A DNA stretch of 64,000 nt, taken from Bacillota bacterium. GTDB lineage: Bacteria > Bacillota > UBA4882 > UBA8346. Made by a program: the position numbers and the translations under genes. The DNA lies in NCBI GenBank assembly GCA_023400055.1, contig JAEXFN010000021.1, positions 62,001 through 126,000 on the forward strand. The letters run 5' to 3'. Below are positions 17,844-26,715 of the stretch, piece after piece; the first letter of the stretch is position 1; each line of letters opens with the position of its first letter. Below the pieces are notes generated by a model that saw nothing but the letters and a program-made list of their open reading frames with translations, searched no databases and was not told the origin of the DNA.

Positions 17844-19107
17844 GGACCAGCCCCCTCTCCCGGACCAGTTCCTCGACCAGCGCCGCCGCCCGATCGGGGC
17901 CGCCGTACTTTTCGCCCAGCGCCTTCAGTTGCAAGGCCTTCTCCCGATAGCCGGGCTCCCCAAGCACCTTGCGGATCGCCTCCTCCAGAATCTCCTGGGT
18001 CAGCTCTTTTTTATCCAGCACGATCCCCGCGCCGTGCTGGGCAAGGACCATTCCGTTATCCTCCTGTTCGGCCATGGACGGGATGATCAGGGCCGGCCGG
18101 CCGCAGGCGATGCAGGTCATCAGCGTGGAGGAGCCGCCATGGAACACCGTCAGATCGCTGGCCTTGATCAGCTCGGTCCCCGGCACGAAGCCTCGGATGC
18201 TCAGGTTGGCCGGCGGACGGTACTTGGCCAGTTCCTCCGGGGGCAGGGCCAGGCCGGTGGCGATCACCCCATTGATCTCGGGCAGGCGCCGGAAGGTCTC
18301 TAGCACCAGATGGAGAAATTCCTCGCCGATCAGCGAAGTCCCGCCGCCGATGGTCACATAGACCAGCGGCTTGGCCGGGTCCCCGCCATGGCGCTGTTTC
18401 AACTCCGCCTGTTCGGGCAGGTCGCGGGGATCCTCCGCCAGCAACGGCCCGGTGAAGCGGACTTTATCTTTCATCTTGGCGAACCATTCCGCTTCCGTGG
18501 CCCCCAGATCGATAGCGCCGCCGATCTCCGGCATCCCCTCGATGAAGATCAGGTCCAGGCCCTCGCCGAGCAGCGTCTGGAGCCCGGCGGGCCCGGCGTC
18601 GGCCAGTTTCGGATCCAGCGCCCGCATCAGGTCGGAAAGGTAGCGCCCGGTTTGGGATTGGCCCGCGGCCATTTTCTCCTTGAAGAAGCGCAGGGTCTTT
18701 TGGCCGTGCGGCTGCAGGATGGCCAGCACGCAAGGGATCCCCGCCTTTTTGGCCGTATGGATGCTCAGCGGCGATCCGCAGAGCAGCACGTCCGGCCTTT
18801 CCACCGCGAGGGCCGCTTGCTCCGCTTCCGTCGTCGCGGCGATGCTTTGTTTGAATTGGGCCAGCCGTTCTTCCTGGCGCCGCTCGTCCCGGTCCGGGCC
18901 GCCGCCAAATTGGAAATCGATCTCCGGCAGTTCCGGCAGGGGAATGACTTCCAAACCGTGATTGCGGACGACCGCGGCCAGTTTCCCGCTGGCCAGGAAT
19001 TTCACTCGGTTGCCGCGGCGTTGCAAGGCTTTGGCGATGGCGATCGCCCGCATCGGTTGGCCCAGGGCGGTGCTCGACCCCATCTGTGAAGCACATAAGA
19101 CTTTCAT
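17815..19107 (-). CDS. Glycosyltransferase, MGT/UGT (GT1-like) type
   Basis: This 430-residue GT-B-fold protein has an N terminus (MKVLCASQMGSSTALGQPMR) with the glycine-rich loop of MurG/UGT-like acceptor domains. Its C-terminal donor site is VFHGGSSTLMTCIACGRPALI followed by EQEDNG, the UGT/MGT nucleotide-sugar signature with a catalytic-region histidine and acidic pair. ATG 19107 is preceded by AAGGAGGTT. The nucleotidyltransferase overlapping its 3' end suggests a dedicated donor. It may glycosylate a lipid or small metabolite, which is inference. A 21-bp repeat array lies about 260 bases upstream. Confidence 0.85.
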   Translation of the reverse strand: MKVLCASQMGSSTALGQPMRAIAIAKALQRRGNRVKFLASGKLAAVVRNHGLEVIPLPELPEIDFQFGGGPDRDERRQEERLAQFKQSIAATTEAEQAALAVERPDVLLCGSPLSIHTAKKAGIPCVLAILQPHGQKTLRFFKEKMAAGQSQTGRYLSDLMRALDPKLADAGPAGLQTLLGEGLDLIFIEGMPEIGGAIDLGATEAEWFAKMKDKVRFTGPLLAEDPRDLPEQAELKQRHGGDPAKPLVYVTIGGGTSLIGEEFLHLVLETFRRLPEINGVIATGLALPPEELAKYRPPANLSIRGFVPGTELIKASDLTVFHGGSSTLMTCIACGRPALIIPSMAEQEDNGMVLAQHGAGIVLDKKELTQEILEEAIRKVLGEPGYREKALQLKALGEKYGGPDRAAALVEELVRERGLVHAGPDFSGR

Positions 19108-19365
19108 GAGGAACCTCCTTCTGATTGGGGAATTCCATAATGATGGCTAGCGATTTCAATCGCGAAACAATCGAATCGAAGCTGGGCGGGGTTTTTGAAG
19201 TAGCGCGCTTTTTCCCGAATCTTGATGGGATTGCCCCGCCAGAACTGTAGTATAACCACGAACCGGCCGAAAAATTTGGACCCCGCTGCGGGAGACGAAG
19301 AAGAGAAGGAGGATGAGACGCGGCTCGTTTGCCGCCGGGTAAAAGCGGATGGAAATTTACAAAAA

Positions 19366-19716
19366 GAGCTTGTTGAGTGACTGAGAGAGCTTGCTGAGTG
19401 ACTGAAAGAGCTTGCTGAGTGACTGAGAGAGCTTGTTGAGCGACTGAAAGAGCTTGTTGAGCGACTGAAAGAGCTTGTTGAGTGACTGAGAGAGCTTGCT
19501 GAGCGACTGAAAGAGCTTGCTGAGCGACTGAGAGAGCTTGCTGAGCGACTGAGAGAGCTTGTTGAGCGACTGAGAGAGCTTGTTGAGTGACTGAAAGAGC
19601 TTGTTGAGTGACTGAAAGAGCTTGCTGAGTGACTGAGCGAGCTTGTTGAGTGACTGAGCAAGCTTGTTGAGTGACTGAAAGAGCTTGCTGAGTCACTGAG
19701 AGAGCTTGCTGAGTAA
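19366..19716. repeat. 21-bp tandem repeat array, family B
   Basis: Seventeen units of exactly 21 bases start at 19366 and repeat without spacers to 19716, with core GAGCTTGTTGAGTGACTGA. Almost all variation falls at three unit positions and is always a transition: T/C at 8, T/C at 13 and A/G at 20, in shuffled combinations. The last two units diverge. The array sits between the minus-strand sugar isomerase (ends 19861) and the glycosyltransferase start (19107). Several minus-strand frames stay open as heptads but lack ribosome binding sites and overlap real genes. Confidence 0.95.
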
Positions 19717-19860
19717 GCAAATGACTATCTTCTATAATAATTATGGCTTTGAAAACATCTCGAAAGGATTCGATATGGATCTTCGGGAATCCCGAGGGAG
19801 CCGTGAGGTCGCTGAAGGATATTCGCGGTTCGCTGGTTGCGGCATTTCAAGGCGATGGCG

Positions 19861-20658
19861 TTAATCTCGGGCGAGGAAAGGCTTTAATCGTTCAAAACTC
19901 TCCAATTGATCGACCAGATGGTTCATTTCCAGGATTCCCACCGTTTGTGGGAATCTTTCGTTTAATTGTTTCAGCAATCCTTGCCACCAGTCCAGATGGC
20001 CGATGATGCGCAGGTGCTTGTCGGTCAGCCGGTCGTTTTCGTGGAAGTGAAAATGGCGGATCCGCTCCAGGCCCAGCAAAACATCGAAATCCGCCCGAGC
20101 CTGCAGCGCGTGGCCGATATCGATGGTCACCCCGAATTCCGGTTCGGGAAAGAGCCGCAGCAATTGGCGGAGCCGCGTTCCGTTGGCGGCGTCCGGGTGA
20201 AATTCGGGCGCGGCGGGCATGTTTTCCATGAATAAACTCACGCCCAGCACGCGGGCCTTCTGCAGCAGCAGAGCGATGCTGTCCGCTTCCTGGCGGCAGA
20301 TCTCCTCATAAGTGGCGCCGGTTTCGGGGCGGAAATTGGCCGGATGGAAGGTAAGGAACGGCGCCTCGAGATCGGCGGCGATCTGTATCGCGCTCAGAAA
20401 CTTATGAATCGCCAGTAACCTTTCCTCGGATTCGGGCGCACCGATATTGACGAAAGGGGCATGGATCGAGTATTGAAAATGATACTGGAGGCGGTAGGCC
20501 CGCAGCGTTATCTTGGAACCCTTATTTAAAGGAAAATGGGGCGATAAAAAACGGGGGTCGGTCGGGATTTCGACCCATCGGAAACAGGAAGCGACCTCCG
20601 CCAGGTATTCGGCGAGGGGTAGGTTGGAAGTCAAACGCGAACCCAGACTGAAGGCCAT
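19861..20658 (-). CDS. TIM-barrel sugar isomerase/endonuclease IV-like protein
   Basis: This 265-residue protein of the xylose isomerase-like TIM-barrel superfamily has metal-ligand-type motifs HAPFVNIGA, FHPANF, LFMENMP, VTIDIGHALQA, FHFHENDRL and ILEMNH. Such enzymes epimerise or isomerise sugar phosphates, keto acids or inositol derivatives, while endonuclease IV is a DNA-repair relative. Sequence around the metal sites does not separate these with certainty, but the short length and neighbouring sugar genes favour a sugar role. ATG 20658 has GGAGG on the minus strand 5-9 bases upstream. The longer frame adds unsupported residues. Confidence 0.75.
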   Translation of the reverse strand: MAFSLGSRLTSNLPLAEYLAEVASCFRWVEIPTDPRFLSPHFPLNKGSKITLRAYRLQYHFQYSIHAPFVNIGAPESEERLLAIHKFLSAIQIAADLEAPFLTFHPANFRPETGATYEEICRQEADSIALLLQKARVLGVSLFMENMPAAPEFHPDAANGTRLRQLLRLFPEPEFGVTIDIGHALQARADFDVLLGLERIRHFHFHENDRLTDKHLRIIGHLDWWQGLLKQLNERFPQTVGILEMNHLVDQLESFERLKPFLARD

Positions 20659-20901
20659 TATTTCCTCCCTGACCACAAAGTAGTTTCCTACTAATACAAT
20701 ACCGTAAATCTGTCGAAAATTCAAATGGATGATTATTTTTCTGTCCCGGGATCGGGCCGGCGCCTGGACTTTATCACTTTGCCCGGGCAAGCCGGCGGGG
20801 ATTGCCGCCGGATCCGAACCGGATTGGATTCCGGGCGGTTATCACTGTTATCAGGGATTTTAATTCGCGAACCGTTCCAAAAATCTGCGATTCACGGGTG
20901 A

Positions 20902-22047
20902 ATGAATATGGAAAAAGAACTTTCATTGTATGTCCATTTTCCGTTTTGCCAACGCAAATGTCTTTACTGTGATTTCAATTCTTATGCCGATCGGAGCGAG
21001 CTCATGCCCGCCTATCACCAGGCGCTGCTCAAGGAAATGACGCGCTTCGTTCCGCAATCCCGCCTGATTCGCTCGATTTACTTCGGAGGAGGCACGCCCA
21101 GCGTCTTCCCGGCGGAACGCCTGGCGGCGATCCTGGCTTATCTGAAACAGCATTTCGCGGCAGCCGCCGATGCCGAGATAACCGTCGAAGTCAATCCGGG
21201 AACGGTCGGAATCGAGGATCTAATCCTGCTCCGCAACGCCGGCTTCAACCGGCTGAGCATCGGGCTGCAGGCGGTCCAAAACCGGATTTTGGCCGCCATC
21301 GGCCGGATCCATACCTGGGAACAGTTCCTGGAGGTCTATGAATTGAGCCGGGAGTGTGGCTTCGCCAACGTCGGCGTCGATTTAATCGCCGGGCTGCCTG
21401 AGCAGACCTTGGACGACTGGGCGGAATCCCTGCGGCGGGTCATCGCGTTGCAGCCGGAACATCTTTCGGTCTATGCGTTGCAACTGGAAGAGGGTACGCC
21501 GCTGGAAGCGCTGGTGCGCCGCGGTAAACTGCAGCTCCCGGCGGACGACGACGTGGCGCGGATGCTGCTGGAAGCGATGAATTCATTGCGTCAGCACGGC
21601 TTTGACCATTACGAGGTCGCCAATTATGCCCGGCCCGGGTTTTTCAGCCGCCACAACTTCGGCTATTGGACCGGCCGGGATTATCTGGGCTTCGGTGCCG
21701 GCGCCAGTTCGACCTGTTACGGCGAGCGCTGGACCAACGTCAAAGAACCGGAGCGTTATATCGCACTGCTCGAGGCGGGCTCGTCAGTCATCGGCGAGCG
21801 CGAGATTCTGGATGATGCCCAACGCCAAACTGAAGCGGTGATGTTGGGCCTGCGGCTTCGCGCCGGTCTGGATTTGCAAGCGTTCAACGCCTTTTTTCAT
21901 CAGGATCTGCTGGCCAAGGCCGGCGCGGCGATCGAACGGCTGGCCGAGGCGGGACTGCTGGTTTGCGACCAGAACCGCTTAGCGCTGACCGATGCGGGAG
22001 TGCTGGTCAGCAACCAGGTTTTGGCCGATATTCTGCGCTATCTGTGA
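20902..22047 (+). CDS. hemW: HemW-like radical SAM protein (heme chaperone)
   Basis: This 381-residue protein resembles oxygen-independent coproporphyrinogen oxidase. The radical SAM motif is C16-x3-C20-x2-C23 in HFPFCQRKCLYCDFNSY. It lacks the extra N-terminal residues that true HemN uses for substrate binding, the usual reason to call it HemW, which inserts heme into proteins. Other signature segments are IYFGGGTPS, EVNPGTV, NRLSIGLQ and VGVDLIAGLPEQT. Start ATG 20902 or ATG 20908 are both near GGGTGA, and the second has better spacing. In many Firmicutes hemW lies just upstream of hrcA, and here nudC is inserted between them. Confidence 0.9.
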   Translation: MNMEKELSLYVHFPFCQRKCLYCDFNSYADRSELMPAYHQALLKEMTRFVPQSRLIRSIYFGGGTPSVFPAERLAAILAYLKQHFAAAADAEITVEVNPGTVGIEDLILLRNAGFNRLSIGLQAVQNRILAAIGRIHTWEQFLEVYELSRECGFANVGVDLIAGLPEQTLDDWAESLRRVIALQPEHLSVYALQLEEGTPLEALVRRGKLQLPADDDVARMLLEAMNSLRQHGFDHYEVANYARPGFFSRHNFGYWTGRDYLGFGAGASSTCYGERWTNVKEPERYIALLEAGSSVIGEREILDDAQRQTEAVMLGLRLRAGLDLQAFNAFFHQDLLAKAGAAIERLAEAGLLVCDQNRLALTDAGVLVSNQVLADILRYL

Positions 22048-22048
22048 G

Positions 22049-22077
22049 CCGCTGCCCATTCCCTTGGGCGGCAGCGG
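22049..22077 (+). terminator. Hairpin after hemW
   Basis: CCGCTGCC (22049-22056) pairs with GGCAGCGG (22070-22077) with a 13-base loop and a short T run (TTT) after the stem. It starts two bases after the hemW stop codon. Confidence 0.6.
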
Positions 22078-22248
22078 TTTCCGGCGCTGCTGCACTGTTT
22101 ACTGGTTACGGTTAAGTTACAGAGCAGGAATATCGGACCGCATCCAGAACTTAAAATGAAGGAGATCGGGACCCGGGTTCGGCCACGGCGGCCGGCGTCG
22201 CAAAGGTGCGAGCCGGGTGCCAGTCACGTTTAGACGGAAGAAGGCTTC

Positions 22249-23070
22249 ATGATGCGGTTCGAATCAGCTTATGAATTCACCGGGCCGGCCCAGGCCGGTT
22301 ATTGGTTTTTATTCCGGAATAACCAGGTTTTATTGCAGAACCTCGCGGATGGGTCGGTCAGAGTCCCAGTGTTTCAAGGTCCGGCGGCTTTGCCGGCGAT
22401 TAAAGCGGATACCCGCCAGTTTCTGGGCACTTACGACGCAGTACCCTGTTTTATGGCCGAGCTGGCCGACGCAGCGGATATTCCGTCCGAAATGACCCTG
22501 TTCGGCCTGCGCCAGGTTCACGGCGCAATGGAGGACGAATTGTTCTGGATCATCGGCCGGGCCGCTCATTTGCTGCATTGGGACGAAAACAGCCGTTACT
22601 GCGGGCATTGCGGCGCTCCCTTGCAATGGATGGCGCAAGAACGGGGGAAAAAGTGTCCGCAATGCGACAATCCGGTATACCCCCGGTTATCCCCGGCGAT
22701 CATTGTGGCAGTCCTGAAAGAAGACCGGATTTTGCTGGCGCGGGCCGCCCGTTTCCCGGACGATTTCCGTAGCGTGCTGGCGGGATTTGTCGAACCCGGC
22801 GAGACGCTGGAAGACTGTGTGCGCCGCGAGGTCAAGGAAGAGGTGGGAATCGCCGTCAAAGACCTGCAATATTTCGGTAGTCAGCCCTGGCCGTTTCCCG
22901 ATTCTTTAATGATTGGCTTCATTGCGCGGTATGCCGCGGGGGAGATTCGGGTGGATAATCAGGAGATCCTCACCGCGGACTGGTTTTTAGCCGCCACCCT
23001 CCCGAGAATCCCCGAGCGGATCAGCATCGCCCGGCGGATGATCGACTGGTTCGTCGCCCAGCATTCGTGA
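22249..23070 (+). CDS. nudC: NADH pyrophosphatase NudC (NAD-RNA decapping type)
   Basis: This 273-residue Nudix hydrolase has a four-cysteine zinc ribbon (C118, C121, C136, C139) just before the catalytic domain. The Nudix box is GFVEPGETLEDCVRREVKEE (from about 179). The downstream SQPWPFPDS segment is the diagnostic NudC motif for NAD(H). Family members split NAD(H) to NMN(H) and AMP and remove NAD caps from RNA. The N-terminal domain is short and typical. It has its own spacing from hemW and precedes the heat-shock promoter region. No link to the chaperone operon is implied by sequence. Confidence 0.92.
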   Translation: MMRFESAYEFTGPAQAGYWFLFRNNQVLLQNLADGSVRVPVFQGPAALPAIKADTRQFLGTYDAVPCFMAELADAADIPSEMTLFGLRQVHGAMEDELFWIIGRAAHLLHWDENSRYCGHCGAPLQWMAQERGKKCPQCDNPVYPRLSPAIIVAVLKEDRILLARAARFPDDFRSVLAGFVEPGETLEDCVRREVKEEVGIAVKDLQYFGSQPWPFPDSLMIGFIARYAAGEIRVDNQEILTADWFLAATLPRIPERISIARRMIDWFVAQHS

Positions 23071-23182
23071 TAGGCTAACTTCCTCGTTTTTACCGAAGTT
23101 TCTACGAATAACCAGCGCTACAATGGTTAAGATTGATAAGAGAAAACCTTTGTTTTACGCCAAAATTTGGCGTTTAAACCCC

Positions 23183-23211
23183 TTGACAAACCAGTGCGGC
23201 AGTGATATTTT
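23183..23211 (+). promoter_or_regulatory. Sigma-A promoter of the hrcA-dnaK operon
   Basis: TTGACA (23183-23188) and TATTTT (23206-23211) are separated by exactly 17 bases, a near-ideal vegetative promoter. The CIRCE operator follows 9 bases after the -10 box and so covers the transcription start and early transcribed region. Confidence 0.85.
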
Positions 23212-23220
23212 TTAATTAGC

Positions 23221-23247
23221 TTAGCACTCGCCTCGTTAGAGTGCTAA
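23221..23247 (+). promoter_or_regulatory. CIRCE operator (HrcA binding site)
   Basis: TTAGCACTC-N9-GAGTGCTAA is an exact match to the CIRCE consensus. HrcA represses transcription by binding this inverted repeat, and its position between the -10 box and hrcA implies autoregulation and heat-shock control of the whole operon. Confidence 0.97.
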
Positions 23248-23272
23248 CAAAAAACAAAAGAGGTGCTTGTAT

Positions 23273-24325
23273 ATGGCCTCCGAAATGGATGAACGAAAAA
23301 AAAGAATTCTCAAGGTCATCACCGATGACTACATCGCCTCGGCCGAACCGGTCGGTTCGCGTACGATTGCGCGCCGCTATAATCTCGGTCTGTCTCCGGC
23401 CACCATCCGCAATGAGATGGCCGATCTCGAGGAGAGCGGTTATTTAGAACAGCCGCACACCTCGGCCGGCCGGGTTCCTTCCGAGCTCGGCTACAGATAT
23501 TATGTCGATGCGCTGATGTCGCATAAAAGGCTGCTCGACGAAGAGGTAGAGCAGATCTATCTCGAACTCGAAGAGCATCATCGCGAGATCGATCAGGTCA
23601 TTCGCCGGACCTCGCGAATCCTGGGCCAATTCACCAAATATCCTTCGTTGGTTTTGAGCCCGCAGTTGGATTCGGCGTTTTTTCGGCATATCCAGTTGAT
23701 CCGGTTATCCGAGACCACCATTTTGGTGTTGATCGTTACCGATACCGGCTACATTGAAAATAATGTGATCGAGACGGGCTCGGGCATCTCCGATTCGGAA
23801 CTGGAGCAGATCTCGAATTTTTTCAATTCCAAACTCCGCGGCATCTGTCTGAAAGAGTTTCAACCCTCTTTGTTGACGGATATCCGTTCCGAGATGGTAT
23901 ACAAAAACGAGTTTTTTGCGGAAGCCGTCAAGATTCTGGTCCGTTCCGCTTCGCGGCAGCTTAAGGAACGGGTTATCGTGGGCGGCACTTCCAAGATCCT
24001 GGAACAACCGGAGTTCGCCGATCTGGAACGTTTTAAGTCGTTCTCGCAATTGCTTGACGAGGAAGAGCGCCTTTACGCGTTATTGACCCGCGGCGTGCCG
24101 CCCAAAGGGACCCAGGTGAAGATCGGCCATGAAAACGAAGATTCGGTAATCCAGGATTGCAGCGTGATCACGGCGGGGTACGAGATCGCCGGCCGGCCGG
24201 TGGGAGTCATTGGGGTACTGGGGCCGACGCGGATGGATTACGGCAAAGTGATGCCGGTGGTGGAGTATACCGCCAATATTCTCAGCGAATTGTTGACGCA
24301 GATATTTAGCAAGAACAGTAAATAG
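23273..24325 (+). CDS. hrcA: Heat-inducible transcription repressor HrcA
   Basis: This 350-residue repressor of CIRCE-controlled genes has an N-terminal winged helix (MDERKKRILKVITDDYIASA and LSPATIRNEMADLEESGYLE) and the conserved H-T-S-A-G-R-V-P-S segment. The central GAF-like and dimerisation regions follow. AAGAGGTG at 23258-23265 places the start at ATG 23273 rather than the TTG six bases earlier. It is the first gene of the operon and lies 25 bases after CIRCE. In the family, correct folding of HrcA by chaperonin controls its activity. Here the chaperonin gene directly follows it. Confidence 0.97.
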   Translation: MASEMDERKKRILKVITDDYIASAEPVGSRTIARRYNLGLSPATIRNEMADLEESGYLEQPHTSAGRVPSELGYRYYVDALMSHKRLLDEEVEQIYLELEEHHREIDQVIRRTSRILGQFTKYPSLVLSPQLDSAFFRHIQLIRLSETTILVLIVTDTGYIENNVIETGSGISDSELEQISNFFNSKLRGICLKEFQPSLLTDIRSEMVYKNEFFAEAVKILVRSASRQLKERVIVGGTSKILEQPEFADLERFKSFSQLLDEEERLYALLTRGVPPKGTQVKIGHENEDSVIQDCSVITAGYEIAGRPVGVIGVLGPTRMDYGKVMPVVEYTANILSELLTQIFSKNSK

Positions 24326-24406
24326 AGGCCAGTAGGCGCTCTATGACGCCAAGGTATCGAAAATCTGATTTCGCACCCGGTTTTCCAACTCCTGTGAGGT
24401 GGGTGG

Positions 24407-25957
24407 ATGCCTATTAAGGATATAGCGGACCGTTCGGAAGTGGATCAACAAATGGCTGCGCTCATCAGCAATGCCGGCGCGATCCGGGCGGTAACCGAAG
24501 CGGTGGAAGGCACTTTGGGTCCCAAGGGCCTGGATTGCATGCTGGTGGATCAGGACGGCGGCGCTTTGGTCACCAACGATGGCGCGACCATCTTAAAAAC
24601 GATGGATGTCAACCACCCGGCGGCCCGGCTGTTAATTAACGCCGCAGCCTACCAAGAGGAAGAAGTGGGCGACGGGACCACGACCACCGCCGTCATGGTA
24701 GGAGCCCTCGTGAACGAGGGAGCGAACCAAGTGCTCCGGGGCGTCCCGGTCATCAAGGTGATCGAAGGAATTCAAACCGGCATCGCTGAAGCTTTGCAAC
24801 GATTGAACCAAATGGCTCGGCCTGTCCATGATATCAATCATCCGGTGTTGGAGAATATTGCCTGGATCGCGGGCCGGGGTCATCGAGAACTGGCTCGTTT
24901 GATTGTTGAGGCCGCCCGCTTGGTGGGCGGGGAAAAATTACGCGAACCCGGGTTTAGGCTGGCCGATCAGGTCCTGGCGCTGGAAGGCTCCGAGCCCCTA
25001 TTGATTCAGGGTACGGTCATCGACCGGGAGCCGCTCAATCGGGAGATGCCCCGGCGGCTGCGTGAGGCGCCGATGCTCATCCTCGATGATGCCTTGGAAG
25101 CCCAGAAAGTCGATCCGGAGGCCTTACGAACCGACGCCGGTTTTCAGCAGCAACTACATAACCAACAGGCGCTGCGGGAAAATCTGCAAAAAATAGCCGG
25201 ACTGGGCATCAAAGCTATTTTCGCGGATCGCGTCATATCGGATGAAGCCGAAGATTTGCTGACCGATCTGGGCATTTTGGGGGTATCCCGGGTCGCGGCG
25301 TACGAATGGCGCCGCCTGGCGGAGCTGACCGGGGCCCGGCCGCTGAAGCGAACCAGCTTATCCAAACCCCCCGACGAACTGCTCAAACTTGCCGGGCAGG
25401 CGGCGGAGATCAATGTCGATGAACGCTTCAAACAGATTCGGGTACTGGGAAGGCCGGATCAGAAATTTGTAACGATTCTGGTCGGGGCTTTCACCAAGGA
25501 AGTCCTCGATGAACGGGAACGGATCGCCAAAGATACCGCGGCCGCGGTGCAAGCGGCTTGGAATGGCGGAGTGGTCCCGGGCGGTGGCAGTGCCGAATTG
25601 GCGGTGGCCCGGCTGTTAGAGCGTGAACCGCTTCAGGGAATGGCGGGCTACGGTTTTCAATGCGTTATCGAAGCTTTGAAAAGACCGTTGACTCAGATTT
25701 GTGCCAATGCCGGTTATAACGGGTTGGAAAAGTTGGCGGAGGTCAGTTCGGTTCAGGCCGAACGGCAATCCGGTTGTTACGGGATCGACTGTGAAACCGG
25801 TATGGTGACGGATCTGGCTGAAAACGGCGTTTATGACCCGTACTTAGTAAAATACTATGCGTTGAAATCAGCGGGCGAAGTGGCTGAAGCCATTCTCAGA
25901 ATCAATACCGTGATTAAAAAGAAGCCGGAATCCGAACCGCACGGCGCAATCCATTGA
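24407..25957 (+). CDS. Archaeal-like (group III) chaperonin of the TCP-1/cpn60 family
   Basis: This 516-residue ATP-dependent protein-folding ring subunit has signature segments GTLGPKGLD (35-43), TNDGATIL (56-63) and EEVGDGTTTTAVM (85-97), the nucleotide-binding motifs of thermosome/CCT rather than GroEL. GGGSAELAVARLL is also thermosome-like. No GroES-type gene is nearby, consistent with a built-in lid, though the lid must be confirmed by modelling. It is shorter than typical thermosomes (about 540). GAGGTGG precedes ATG 24407. Group III chaperonins inside dnaK operons are known from Carboxydothermus and a few other anaerobic Firmicutes, and the location between hrcA and grpE fits that class. 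Confidence 0.93.
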   Translation: MPIKDIADRSEVDQQMAALISNAGAIRAVTEAVEGTLGPKGLDCMLVDQDGGALVTNDGATILKTMDVNHPAARLLINAAAYQEEEVGDGTTTTAVMVGALVNEGANQVLRGVPVIKVIEGIQTGIAEALQRLNQMARPVHDINHPVLENIAWIAGRGHRELARLIVEAARLVGGEKLREPGFRLADQVLALEGSEPLLIQGTVIDREPLNREMPRRLREAPMLILDDALEAQKVDPEALRTDAGFQQQLHNQQALRENLQKIAGLGIKAIFADRVISDEAEDLLTDLGILGVSRVAAYEWRRLAELTGARPLKRTSLSKPPDELLKLAGQAAEINVDERFKQIRVLGRPDQKFVTILVGAFTKEVLDERERIAKDTAAAVQAAWNGGVVPGGGSAELAVARLLEREPLQGMAGYGFQCVIEALKRPLTQICANAGYNGLEKLAEVSSVQAERQSGCYGIDCETGMVTDLAENGVYDPYLVKYYALKSAGEVAEAILRINTVIKKKPESEPHGAIH

Positions 25958-26028
25958 AAGCGCCTCGCGCGGCTTGGCTTGGAATCATAAAAAAATTTAT
26001 TCTATTGAGAGAGATGATGGAGGCAATA

Positions 26029-26619
26029 ATGGTGGAAAAGGAACAAAATATTGCGGCGGACGTTAACTCCAATGAAACGGCTCCTTCCGGAAAAGCGGAC
26101 GCGCAAATCAATGCGGCTGAAAATTCCGGCTTATCCTTGGAAGAGCGCCTCGCCCAGATGGAGCAAGAACTTCAAAGCACCAATCAGGCTAAAGACGAAT
26201 ACTATAATCGCTTGTTACGGAGTCAGGCGGATTTTGATAATTTTAGGCGGCGCACCCGCGCGGAGATCGAACAGCTTACTCTCAGCGCCGGGGAAGATTT
26301 GGTGAAAAAAATTCTGCCGACCCTGGATAATCTGGAACGGGCCGTCCTCAGTTTTAAAGAGCAACCAGACAATTCCAGTTGGCGGGAGGGCGTGGAACTC
26401 ACCCTGAAACAGTTTCAGAATATTTTGGCGGCGGAAGGTCTGGAAGCCGTAGTTGCAATGGAACAAGAGTTTGATCCGCAAGTGCATGAAGCGGTCATGC
26501 AGGAAGAGAGCGAAGCGGTTACAGCGCCCACCGTCGTACAGGAACTCCAGCGCGGCTACAAATTTCGCGGCAAGCTGTTACGGCCGGCATTGGTGAAGGT
26601 GGCCGTACCCGCCTGCTAA
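26029..26619 (+). CDS. grpE: Nucleotide exchange factor GrpE
   Basis: This 196-residue DnaK co-chaperone speeds ADP release. An acidic, probably flexible N terminus is followed by a long coiled coil (about 45-95, containing QADFDNFRRRTRAE) and the beta wing with the typical end VVQELQRGYKFRGKLLRPALVKVA. The ATG at 26029 has GATGGAGG just upstream. The longer frame from 25954 would overlap the chaperonin stop and adds an uncharacteristic hydrophobic lead, so I reject it. The order chaperonin-grpE-dnaK-dnaJ is preserved. Confidence 0.96.
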   Translation: MVEKEQNIAADVNSNETAPSGKADAQINAAENSGLSLEERLAQMEQELQSTNQAKDEYYNRLLRSQADFDNFRRRTRAEIEQLTLSAGEDLVKKILPTLDNLERAVLSFKEQPDNSSWREGVELTLKQFQNILAAEGLEAVVAMEQEFDPQVHEAVMQEESEAVTAPTVVQELQRGYKFRGKLLRPALVKVAVPAC

Positions 26620-26715
26620 GGATTTACTTACTGGGCTAAAAGCTAGGCAAGGGGAGTAGTTTTTAACCTTCAACAATACATTTTTGAAAAGTATCATGAA
26701 TAGGGGGCTCATACA

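Noticed and set aside
19366..19716. CRISPR array
   Set aside because: Units follow each other without spacers, are only 21 bp, vary internally, and no cas genes are present. The same holds for the other arrays.
18464..19720. Minus-strand frame of 418 codons with LSVTQQA repeats
   Set aside because: It reads through array B and then overlaps the well-supported glycosyltransferase in another frame, with no good start site.
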